A stretch of DNA of 64,000 bases from Erysipelotrichaceae bacterium. Lineage in GTDB: Bacteria > Bacillota_I > Bacilli_A > Erysipelotrichales > Erysipelotrichaceae. The position numbers and the translations under genes are program-made. How positions within the stretch are numbered: the stretch's first letter is position 1; every line of letters begins with the position of its first letter. The notes beneath the pieces were generated by a model that made no database searches, was not told where the DNA came from, and was given only the letters and a program-made list of their open reading frames with translations. This document shows, one piece after another, positions 16,580 to 23,514 of the stretch. Location: assembly GCA_017539105.1 (NCBI GenBank), contig JAFYHQ010000009.1, positions 1-64,000 on the forward strand, read 5' to 3'.

Positions 16580-17491
16580 ATGGAATGGGAAGTTAGGATC
16601 ATTGAGTGGATACAGAGCAATCTTGGCTTTCTGGGCACGCATTTCGCTTATCTGTTTTCGTTTGTCGGCGGTGAGATGGGCATGATGGTCCTGCTGGTCG
16701 TCGTGCTGTTCTGCTGGAAGAAGGAAGTGGGACAGAAGCTGGCACTGGTCATTGCTTCGGTGCATACATGGCTTTCTTTGATCAAGGCTGCCGTGCTGCG
16801 TTTGCGGCCATATATGGAGTATCCCGACAGAGTGAAAGCACTGGCGCCCGTGAATTCCGAAGCATCACTGACGGATGTCGCCGCACAAGGCTATTCTTTC
16901 CCAAGCATGCATAGCGGAGCGACAGCAGCTTCTTATTTTACGCTGGCGCGTGAAATCAAGAAGAAATGGTTCTGGATCTTTGCGTCTGTTTTGATCTTCC
17001 TGGTAGGATTTTTCCGTGTTGTAACAGGCAATCATTATCCGACGGATGTGCTCGCGGGCTGGACACTGGGCTTTGCGACGATAGGCGTGCTGGATCTGCT
17101 GGAAAAACATGTGAAGAACTACTGGATCCGCAATCTGATCCTTTTGGCAACGACATTGCCGGGACTGTTCTATGTCAGTACGGATGATTATTACACATCG
17201 CTGGGCTTGCTGGTGGGGGTGATCGTTGCGATCCCGTTTGAGCAGAAATACGTGAAATACGAGGATACCCGGAATATCCCGGCGATGATCCTTCGGACGC
17301 TGGGAGGCTTCGCGTTGTATTTCGGTTTGAATACATTACTTAAGATGCCGTTCAGTTCTGATTTTCTTGAGAGCGAGACGCTGATCGCTTTCCTGGTCAG
17401 GACTGCCAGATATGCCATCATCATGTTTGTGATCGTCGGTGTCTATCCGAAGGTATTCCCTTTGTTTGAGAAGATTAGAAAAAGCAAGTAA
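16580..17491 (+). CDS. PAP2-superfamily membrane phosphatase
   Basis: A 303-residue membrane protein with the three PAP2 active-site blocks: KAAVLRLRPY (KxxxxxxRP), PSMHSG (PSxH) and RVVTGNHYPTDVLAGW (RxxxGxHxxxDxxxG). These make a phosphohistidine-type phosphatase facing the outside, usually acting on undecaprenyl pyrophosphate, phosphatidylglycerophosphate or related lipids. The extra C-terminal helices (to about residue 300) make it longer than minimal BcrC/PgpB enzymes. AGGAGG eight bases before the ATG and TATAAT at 16539-16544 support the start. Recycling of the lipid carrier would fit the large glycan locus downstream, but this is only context. Confidence 0.9.
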   Translation: MEWEVRIIEWIQSNLGFLGTHFAYLFSFVGGEMGMMVLLVVVLFCWKKEVGQKLALVIASVHTWLSLIKAAVLRLRPYMEYPDRVKALAPVNSEASLTDVAAQGYSFPSMHSGATAASYFTLAREIKKKWFWIFASVLIFLVGFFRVVTGNHYPTDVLAGWTLGFATIGVLDLLEKHVKNYWIRNLILLATTLPGLFYVSTDDYYTSLGLLVGVIVAIPFEQKYVKYEDTRNIPAMILRTLGGFALYFGLNTLLKMPFSSDFLESETLIAFLVRTARYAIIMFVIVGVYPKVFPLFEKIRKSK

Positions 17492-17531
17492 GGCAAAAGC
17501 AATACATATATCTATAGATCAAGTATCAGAA

Positions 17532-17555
17532 AAATCGCAAATGTGCGGTTTTTTT
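17532..17555 (+). terminator. Terminator after the PAP2 gene
   Basis: AAATCGCA/TGCGGTTT, an 8-bp stem with one G-U pair and an AATG loop, followed by a T-run. It is directly followed by copy A of the 30-bp direct repeat. Confidence 0.75.
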
Positions 17556-17584
17556 GTAGGAATTTCGGTTTTTCCTGTGAATAA
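17555..17584 (+). repeat. 30-bp direct repeat, copy A
   Basis: Starts TGTAGGAATTTCGG and ends TGTGAATAA. It is identical to copy B at 18062-18091 except for one C/T difference. Both copies sit immediately after a terminator with an AAATCGCA-type stem. The copies are 507 bp apart and bracket the HigA-like gene. Confidence 0.9.
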
Positions 17585-17697
17585 AGGACGAATGTCTGAT
17601 CATCAGTTATATACCTGTTTTACGTATACATATGCAACGGGTATAATAAAGGAGAAATGTTTTGTTATGATTATGTGATTATCATTAGGAGATAGAC

Positions 17698-18009
17698 ATG
17701 GCAAAAACGATTGAAACACCGAAGATCAGCGAAATATTATGGGAAGAATTTATGAAACCATTAGATATTTCTGCCTATAAGTTGGCGCACGACATTGATG
17801 TTCCTGTTTCCAGGATTCAGGATCTTCTGCATGACAGAAGAAAGATAAGCGTCGATACATCATTGAGGCTGGCAAAATATTTTGGCGTATCGGACCGTTA
17901 TTTTCTTGATTTACAGAATGATATCGATATCAGAAACATGAAGACCGAACTGGAGGAAGAACTTGAAAGAATCCGGCCGATCGTTCAAAAAACAGAAATG
18001 CCGGTATAA
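17698..18009 (+). CDS. HigA-like XRE-family regulator/antitoxin, orphan
   Basis: A 103-residue protein with an HTH-XRE fold of the HigA antidote family: LDISAYKLAHDIDVPVSRIQDLLHDRRKISVDTSLRLAKYFGVSDRYFLDLQNDIDI is the family's typical DNA-binding core (helices at about residues 24-80). A charged C-terminal helix follows. HigA normally follows a HigB RNase gene; no HigB-like frame is present on either side, so it is an orphan regulator or the survivor of a lost module. It has AGGAG seven bases upstream and TATAAT at 17642-17647, with TTATATACC...GGTATAATA around the promoter as a possible operator. Confidence 0.88.
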   Translation: MAKTIETPKISEILWEEFMKPLDISAYKLAHDIDVPVSRIQDLLHDRRKISVDTSLRLAKYFGVSDRYFLDLQNDIDIRNMKTELEEELERIRPIVQKTEMPV

Positions 18010-18032
18010 AACGATAATGAAACCGATGTCTG

Positions 18033-18060
18033 AAAATCGCAAAAGCGATTTTTTATTTTC
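18033..18060 (+). terminator. Terminator after the HigA-like gene
   Basis: Perfect 8-bp stem AAAATCGC/GCGATTTT with an AAAA loop and a TTTATTTTC tail. Confidence 0.85.
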
Positions 18061-18061
18061 A

Positions 18062-18091
18062 TGTAGGAATTTCGGTTTTTTCTGTGAATAA
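18062..18091 (+). repeat. 30-bp direct repeat, copy B
   Basis: Second copy of the repeat at 17555-17584 with a single mismatch; again directly after a terminator. Confidence 0.9.
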
Positions 18092-18129
18092 TGATATGAA
18101 GGCTATGAAGAAGCCATTTCGAAAAAATG

Positions 18130-18153
18130 AACTGTCAGAAAAGACAGTTTTTT
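18130..18153 (+). terminator. Terminator or attenuator just upstream of the adhesin gene
   Basis: AACTGTC/GACAGTT stem followed by TTTTT, ending 15 bp before the adhesin ATG and 4 bp before its AAGGGGG ribosome-binding site. Unless the adhesin promoter overlaps this hairpin, transcription must pass through it, so it may act as an attenuator. Confidence 0.6.
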
Positions 18154-18167
18154 AAAAGGGGGAAATC

Positions 18168-21110
18168 ATGAATCATATCAGGAAAAGCGTAGTGGCTGCT
18201 GCAACATTGCTGATGCTGGCGATGGGTATGGGAACCATATACGCGGATGAGAAAGAAACTACGGAAAGCGATTCGCATATTGCGTCTTATGTGTTTGTTC
18301 TGGATGATGGGACTGCGGTGCCGGAAGAGGTATCGCGTTTTGTTCCGGAAAGAAAAACAGGTTTGAAAGACGGGGATGTCATTGAAAACGAAGCGCAGCC
18401 GGATATCGTAACGAATGATTATGTCTATTCGTTTGTGAAGTGGGATCAGGATTCCTATACGGTAGCGGATTCTGATGTGGTCTTTACAGGAACGTGGACA
18501 AGAAGAAAAAGACTGAAGAGCAGCGATATGAGAACCGAGGAACTGAATCTTCATGCTGCAAATGAAACCGGCAGGCCGTCTTCCACAGACTTTCAGACTT
18601 TGCGTTGGGATGATTTCGGAGCTTCCTGCTGGGGTACGTTTGAAGATGGAACGAGATATTATCCTTCGCTCTTTTTCGTTGCTTATGAAAGAGAAAACGG
18701 TCTGTTGAAAGATCGTAAGATCTGTTTCTGTGTCCAGCACGGCTATTCGTTCTGTACCGATGGGCATACGATTTACGATGTCAGCAGCATCGATGAATAT
18801 CCTCTGCTTACGGAAAGCAACAAGACGAAGATCGTCCGTATCGCTTCCTATGCGTTGAAACAGAAGAATATGTACTGGAGAGATGCCAGCGGCAGCCAGT
18901 CAGGAAAATGGATGAATATCGAAGAAGCTTTGGCAGCCCAGATCGCCATCTGGATGGTTGCGGGAGACAATGGCAATTCCACGGGTCAAAGAAGACTGAC
19001 GATGCAGGAGTGCAGCACGTTGGATATCGGCTACATCAATTCCAGAGCGTCTTACTACTATAACACCGTTGCGAACCAGGAAACATCCGATGGCATTCAT
19101 CTGGAACAGGCATTGTATTCCGGCAGGGTCGGGCAGGTCTTTAAAATCGGCAAGATCGATGATCCATCCGGTGCGACGATTACGTTATCCGACGGTGTCG
19201 TTTTCTGCGATGCGGAAGGCAATGAAAGATCTTCTATCCAGTGGGATGGAAAGTACTTCTACATCAAAACGACAAAAGCGATGAAGAATGCGACCCAGAC
19301 GATCGAAGCGCTTCCTTCGGGCCAGCAGGAGGCTCTTTTCCTGGAACATCCTACGGCGCAGAATATGATCATCGCAGGCGCTTTCGTTTCAAAGGCAAGC
19401 TTCAAGGTCACGGCGATACAGCTGGAACTGAGCGTTCTGAAAGTGCCTGCGCAAAGCGATTTCGATTATCTTCATGAATGCCCGAACAGTTATTCTTTGT
19501 CGGGGGCAGTCTATGGCGTGTATCGTGACAGGGAATGCAGCGATCTGATAGAAACGCTGACGACAGACAGCGAGGGTAGAACGCCGAAGATGTATTTCGA
19601 TGAAGAAGGGACTTATTACGTGAAAGAGATCGCTTCTTCCTCGGGTTATGCGTTGGATGCGACGGTATATACCGCGATAATCACAAACGACAGGGAGTGT
19701 GTCATAACTTCTACGGAACCGCCTTTGAATGATCCGATCCGTCTCAGTCTGATCAAAAAGAACGCGAAAGACGAAACAAAGGTTCGTTATCTTGATACGG
19801 CAGAGTTTACTTTGCGATACTATGATACCCAAGAAGATGACTTATCGGATCTGGAGCCGAAATACGAGTGGGTATTCAAAGCGGCTTATTCTGATAATAA
19901 TGAAGCAGAAGTCTTGTTCGATGAAGCGCATTTCGTGTGCGGAGACGAGCTTCTTCTGAATGACTATGGAGACTTTTTTCTTCCGTTAGGAACGTTTACG
20001 ATACAGGAAACAAAAGCTCCGCAGACATATCTGATCGATGAAACCGTTTATATCGGTCACATCGTTGAAGAAAACGATAAAGCGGTCATTCATTATGTCA
20101 ACGAAGAAGACTGGGAATATCTGAAAGCAGAGAACGAGAGCCTGATACAGACGGAACGGGAGGCGATACAAACGATCGCTTCCTTCAGGGAAAACGGTGA
20201 AAACCATTATCCCGCAGATGGATTTGCGACGGTCATGGATACAGTGATTTATGATTACCTTGTTCCGGGGCAGTCTTATACGCTGGCAGCCAAGCTTGCG
20301 GATAAGGAAACGGGAGAAATCATGTTGATGAACCGCAAGGAATTCGTTCCTTCCAAAGAGAGCGGCAGCGTACTAGTGAAGGTTGGAGAGATGGATCTGA
20401 CAGATCTGGCCGGTTCCTCTTATGTGTGCTACGAATATCTTTATGTAACGGAAAAGATCACGGAATTTACGAACGATTTGAACGAACTGGATGAGGAAGT
20501 CCTGAAGGAATATCTGGTGACTTGCCACGAAGATCCAGAGGATGAGGAGCAGACGCTTTCTGTGGACGATCTGTATTCCGCTGCTTTTGTCTTGTATAAG
20601 ATCGGCGACAACAGGCAGGAAAACAGACTTTCAGGGGCCTACTTCGATGTTTCGACGAAGAGGACACGAAGGGATGGATCGCTCGTTGAAAGAAAACTTG
20701 GAACTTTTGTGACAGGAGGGATCTATGCCGAAGATGAAGAGCCGTTTACTTTGCATGTCTATTCAGATGAAAAGATGACAAAGAAGGTCGGTTCCTATGA
20801 ATCCAGACATGACAGCAGGTTCAAGAAACAGGCGGTGACGATTCTTGATCTGGATGACGGGGTCTATTATGTGAAGAAGAACGATGAAGAAGGTTGCGAT
20901 ATTTATCATATCGGTAAAGGGATGATCTATCTTCCGGATCAGGAAGAGGATACGGAAATTACCTTCAAGGAACTGATCGCTCCGATCGGTTACGCAGTCG
21001 AACCGAAACCTTTCACTATGACGGTCGGTCATGATGACAGGATCAGGAAGGTAGAGAACTATCGTGCGAATTACCTGCTGTATATTCCTGTCACGGGAAG
21101 GGATGCGTGA
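18168..21110 (+). CDS. Thioester- and VaFE/SpaA-type surface adhesin with truncated sorting signal
   Basis: A 980-residue exported protein. A signal peptide is clear (MNHIRKSVVAAATLLMLAMG...YADE). Residues ~140-290 look like a thioester domain: a Cys in CFCVQHGYSF and a Gln in AAQIAIWM fit the Cys-Gln internal thioester pair that covalently captures host amines. SpaA/Cna_B-type beta modules follow (around SLSGAVYGVYRD...EEGTYYVKEIASSSGYAL, and others near 860-960). One VaFE-type repeat is at about 680-770 (DTVIYDYLVPGQSYTLAAKL...KEFVPS...YEYLYV). The C-terminus is YIPVTGRDA: an LPxTG-like motif with no hydrophobic helix or basic tail after it. A class B sortase gene follows 10 bp later. Confidence 0.85.
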   Translation: MNHIRKSVVAAATLLMLAMGMGTIYADEKETTESDSHIASYVFVLDDGTAVPEEVSRFVPERKTGLKDGDVIENEAQPDIVTNDYVYSFVKWDQDSYTVADSDVVFTGTWTRRKRLKSSDMRTEELNLHAANETGRPSSTDFQTLRWDDFGASCWGTFEDGTRYYPSLFFVAYERENGLLKDRKICFCVQHGYSFCTDGHTIYDVSSIDEYPLLTESNKTKIVRIASYALKQKNMYWRDASGSQSGKWMNIEEALAAQIAIWMVAGDNGNSTGQRRLTMQECSTLDIGYINSRASYYYNTVANQETSDGIHLEQALYSGRVGQVFKIGKIDDPSGATITLSDGVVFCDAEGNERSSIQWDGKYFYIKTTKAMKNATQTIEALPSGQQEALFLEHPTAQNMIIAGAFVSKASFKVTAIQLELSVLKVPAQSDFDYLHECPNSYSLSGAVYGVYRDRECSDLIETLTTDSEGRTPKMYFDEEGTYYVKEIASSSGYALDATVYTAIITNDRECVITSTEPPLNDPIRLSLIKKNAKDETKVRYLDTAEFTLRYYDTQEDDLSDLEPKYEWVFKAAYSDNNEAEVLFDEAHFVCGDELLLNDYGDFFLPLGTFTIQETKAPQTYLIDETVYIGHIVEENDKAVIHYVNEEDWEYLKAENESLIQTEREAIQTIASFRENGENHYPADGFATVMDTVIYDYLVPGQSYTLAAKLADKETGEIMLMNRKEFVPSKESGSVLVKVGEMDLTDLAGSSYVCYEYLYVTEKITEFTNDLNELDEEVLKEYLVTCHEDPEDEEQTLSVDDLYSAAFVLYKIGDNRQENRLSGAYFDVSTKRTRRDGSLVERKLGTFVTGGIYAEDEEPFTLHVYSDEKMTKKVGSYESRHDSRFKKQAVTILDLDDGVYYVKKNDEEGCDIYHIGKGMIYLPDQEEDTEITFKELIAPIGYAVEPKPFTMTVGHDDRIRKVENYRANYLLYIPVTGRDA

Positions 21111-21120
21111 TTGAAGCATC

Positions 21121-22212
21121 ATGTCAGAATATATGCCGAAGCACGGAAGACCGGAAACATCTCAGGAAAAGCAAAAAAGAAGCGCTTTGTCGTACGAAAG
21201 GAATATGGAAGAATCGATCGGATATGATCAGATCATGGAACCGTCGTTCCTGGAGAATATCGTCTGGATCGATGTGGAAGACGACGAAGAAATTTTGTTT
21301 CCGGAAGCATCGAACGATACCGGGCAGACACAATGCGCAAAAGCCGTTCCCGTTCCGGTCAAACCGAAAAGAAAACGGCTAGGCATCTTCCTGATGTGCG
21401 GGGTGTTGCTGATAATGATAGTTCTGCTGTTTCAAGACGCAACGGGTTCAGGATCGAACCAGCAGGATACGGATCCTTCTTTTGATCCGATGCCCGAGAA
21501 ACTAAAAAAGCTTTGGGCAGCCAGCCATTCGATCAATGGTGATTATATCGGACAGATCATCTTTGATTCGGGACTTGCCGATCTGGCGATCGTTCAAGCC
21601 GATGATGTCTATCAGGAAGATGGAACCATGTATGAATTCTATACGCAGAACGGGCTCAGAGTGAAAGATCCTACGGAGTATTGCGGGAACGATGTCTATA
21701 TCTGGTCGGATTGGAGAACGCACCGGTATGACGGGTACGCGGAAGATGGCGCTGTCTTTCTCGATTACAGGAACAGTCCGGATGATCAGAATTTGATCCT
21801 CTATGGGCATCATATCGCCAGAGACTTTGATGAGAAAGGCGATAAAGAATTCACTCCTTTGGATGTCTTTCTGAATGAAGAGAACTATGAATCAAACAAA
21901 TCGCTGAAACTGGTTCTGAATCATGAAATCAGGGAATATGAAGTCGCTAGAGTCTTTACGATCGATGTATATGACGAGAAAGAGATACAGGTCGTGAGAA
22001 CGGACTTTGATCATGATCTTTCCGGAAATGATGATCCCGGTTTCCTAGAGAACTATCTGTCCCTGATCGATACGTTAGAAGCCTATCCCATTGACACGAA
22101 ACTATCAGACGATGACAGATTCCTCACGCTCATCACCTGCATCCAGCATCAGCCTCAGTATCGGCAAGTCGTGCTTTGCAAAGAAACGAAGACCAAAAAA
22201 TATGACGGATAA
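21121..22212 (+). CDS. srtB: Class B sortase
   Basis: A 363-residue transpeptidase. An unusually long acidic cytoplasmic part of about 85 residues precedes a single membrane helix (GIFLMCGVLLIMIVLLF), and the catalytic domain lies outside. Active-site His is in LILYGHHIARDF, Cys in TLITCIQHQ and Arg in YRQVVLCK; the long insert between His and Cys is typical of class B. Its gene is 10 bp downstream of the adhesin, so it probably anchors that protein or cuts it. The usual class B motifs are NPQTN-like, whereas the adhesin ends in IPVTG; the pairing is therefore inferred from position. Confidence 0.9.
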   Translation: MSEYMPKHGRPETSQEKQKRSALSYERNMEESIGYDQIMEPSFLENIVWIDVEDDEEILFPEASNDTGQTQCAKAVPVPVKPKRKRLGIFLMCGVLLIMIVLLFQDATGSGSNQQDTDPSFDPMPEKLKKLWAASHSINGDYIGQIIFDSGLADLAIVQADDVYQEDGTMYEFYTQNGLRVKDPTEYCGNDVYIWSDWRTHRYDGYAEDGAVFLDYRNSPDDQNLILYGHHIARDFDEKGDKEFTPLDVFLNEENYESNKSLKLVLNHEIREYEVARVFTIDVYDEKEIQVVRTDFDHDLSGNDDPGFLENYLSLIDTLEAYPIDTKLSDDDRFLTLITCIQHQPQYRQVVLCKETKTKKYDG

Positions 22213-22237
22213 AAGAATCATAAAAACAGATTCCTTT

Positions 22238-22271
22238 AATGTACATAAAAATGTATAATAATGTACATAAA
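22238..22271 (+). promoter_or_regulatory. Promoter and paired operators of the toxin-antitoxin operon
   Basis: The 12-mer AATGTACATAAA occurs at 22238-22249 and again at 22260-22271, 22 bp apart (two helical turns), each built on the palindrome ATGTACAT. A TATAAT -10 box (22254-22259) lies between them. This is the layout expected for autorepression by an antitoxin-toxin complex. Confidence 0.7.
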
Positions 22272-22283
22272 GGAGTAAATAAT

Positions 22284-22502
22284 ATGACACAAGTTAGTAT
22301 CACTGAATTCAGGAATCATATTAAAAAGTATAGTGAACTTGTCCGGGAACAGGATTTTGAAGTCGTGAATCGGGGGGAAGTCGTATTTGTTGTCAAGAGT
22401 CCGAAATCGAATAAAGAAGATGCTTTCAACGCGTTGATGGGAGCTGTAAAATCTGATATCGCATATGAGGATATCCTGGAAAAGAAGGTTGTTGAATTAT
22501 GA
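22284..22502 (+). CDS. Phd/YefM-family antitoxin
   Basis: A 72-residue protein. The N-terminal MTQVSITEFRNHIKKYSELVREQDFEVVNRGEVVFVVKSP is the Phd/YefM DNA-binding fold (Lys/Glu-rich, with the RGE/VVFVV strand). The acidic C-terminus (SDIAYEDILEKKVVEL) would wrap the toxin. The ATG at 22284 follows AAAGGAG; an upstream in-frame ATG at 22239 lies inside the operator and is unlikely. It overlaps the PIN gene by 4 bp. Confidence 0.88.
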   Translation: MTQVSITEFRNHIKKYSELVREQDFEVVNRGEVVFVVKSPKSNKEDAFNALMGAVKSDIAYEDILEKKVVEL

Positions 22503-22903
22503 AGGTTCTGATTGATACGTGCGTGTCTCTTGATTTTATTCAGCAAAGAGAGCCTTTCTTTGAAGATGCGAAGAAACTGTTTGAAGCAGTCAGAAACGAA
22601 GAGATCGAAGGCTATATCACGGTAAAATCCCTGATGGATATCCACTATGTTATAAAACATATCCTGCATGACGAGAAAGCGGTTAGAACGATATTAGAAA
22701 ATCTGCTTGTTCTGATGAAGCTGCTTGATTCTTCAGCAAACGATGCCGCGGCCGCATTGCATTCCAACGTGACAGATTATGAAGACGCGCTGATGGCTGA
22801 AACAGCCGTTTCAAAAGGAATGGATCATATCGTAACAAGAAACATCAGGGATTATAAAAACGCAGCGATCGCTGCGCTGATGCCGGGAGAACTGATCGGA
22901 TAA
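22499..22903 (+). CDS. PIN-domain toxin (VapC-like ribonuclease)
   Basis: A 134-residue PIN protein. Acidic active-site residues are visible: Asp6 in VLIDTCVSLDF, the central acidic pair in VTDYEDALMAETA (about 97-101), and the late Asp in RNIRDYKNA. These coordinate Mg2+/Mn2+ for RNA cleavage. It is co-translated with the Phd-type antitoxin through an ATGA overlap, so it is the toxin of the pair. The target RNA cannot be read from sequence. Confidence 0.88.
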   Translation: MKVLIDTCVSLDFIQQREPFFEDAKKLFEAVRNEEIEGYITVKSLMDIHYVIKHILHDEKAVRTILENLLVLMKLLDSSANDAAAALHSNVTDYEDALMAETAVSKGMDHIVTRNIRDYKNAAIAALMPGELIG

Positions 22904-22929
22904 TCCTGTTTCCTGATTATCTTTATATT

Positions 22930-23232
22930 TCAAACAAAGCGGAAGGATCCGTTTTGTTTTTGACGCAGATGATCTGCCTGAATCACCGTGTCCTGATATC
23001 GCCCCTGTTTAAGATCCACCAGCATGACATGGTTTTGCCCCAGAAAGAAGAAGATCAGTTCATAGATGTCATCGGTGACTTTTGTGAGTTCATAGGTCGT
23101 CAAGATTTCAGAATCCGATGCCTGCCTGTTTAACAGGAAATAGAACCTGTTTCTGTCATCTTCCGTGCCATATTCGGCAATCTTTCCGGTGAAGCAATTC
23201 TCTTCCGGCGAGAATAATCGTATGTTTTGCAT
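22930..23232 (-). CDS. Small protein of unknown function
   Basis: A 100-residue, mostly soluble protein; I recognise no family. It has alternating beta-type stretches (RNRFYFLLNRQ, DIYELIFFFLGQNHVMLVDLKQGRY), no signal peptide and no long helix. AAAGGATC lies a good distance before the ATG, which supports it as real. It converges with the toxin-antitoxin operon, and its last codons are inside the shared terminator hairpin. Confidence 0.65.
   Translation of the reverse strand: MQNIRLFSPEENCFTGKIAEYGTEDDRNRFYFLLNRQASDSEILTTYELTKVTDDIYELIFFFLGQNHVMLVDLKQGRYQDTVIQADHLRQKQNGSFRFV
22932..22961. terminator. Terminator of the toxin-antitoxin operon overlapping the convergent gene
   Basis: AAACAAAGCGGA pairs with TCCGTTTTGTTT (12 bp, one G-U) around an AGGA loop, with further T residues on the plus strand. 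The stem includes the last codons of the minus-strand gene. A similar ACGGA-AGGA-TCCGT hairpin recurs at 29657-29672. Confidence 0.8.
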
Positions 23233-23345
23233 ATGTGATCCTTTCTATATTCTGATAATAATCGATCTGTATGTATCTGATATTAAGTATAATGTATGAA
23301 AAACTGTCATGCGTAATCGTTTTGATGTAGAATAGAATACAGAAA

Positions 23346-23421
23346 GGGGTTTTAGCTCAGCTGGGAGAGCGCATGGTTCGCAATCATGAGGTCACGGGTT
23401 CGATCCCCGTAAGCTCCACCA
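23346..23421 (+). tRNA. tRNA-Ala, anticodon CGC
   Basis: Complete cloverleaf: acceptor GGGGTTT/AAGCTCC (two G-U pairs), D-arm GCTC-AGCTGGGA-GAGC, anticodon stem CATGG/TCATG with loop TTCGCAA (anticodon CGC, reads GCG only), T-arm ACGGG-TTCGATC-CCCGT, discriminator A and an encoded CCA (23419-23421). TAGAAT at 23333-23338 is a plausible -10 with a start just before the tRNA. A dedicated GCG-reading alanine tRNA is not found in all Firmicutes. Confidence 0.96.
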
Positions 23422-23431
23422 TAGAAAGATC

Positions 23432-23456
23432 AGAGGTCGTCAGACCTCTTTCTTGT
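23432..23456 (+). terminator. Terminator after tRNA-Ala
   Basis: Perfect 7-bp stem AGAGGTC/GACCTCT with a GTCA loop, followed by TTCTTGTT. Confidence 0.85.
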
Positions 23457-23514
23457 TGCGTGAGAATACTGCTGTTTGTAGTAGAATAATAATGATGAAC
23501 GATGGGGACAACAT

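Noticed and set aside
17439-17678. Open frame before the HigA-like gene as a possible HigB toxin
   Set aside because: It lies partly in the PAP2 gene in another frame, runs through a terminator and the direct repeat, and has no RelE/HigB-like sequence or ribosome-binding site.
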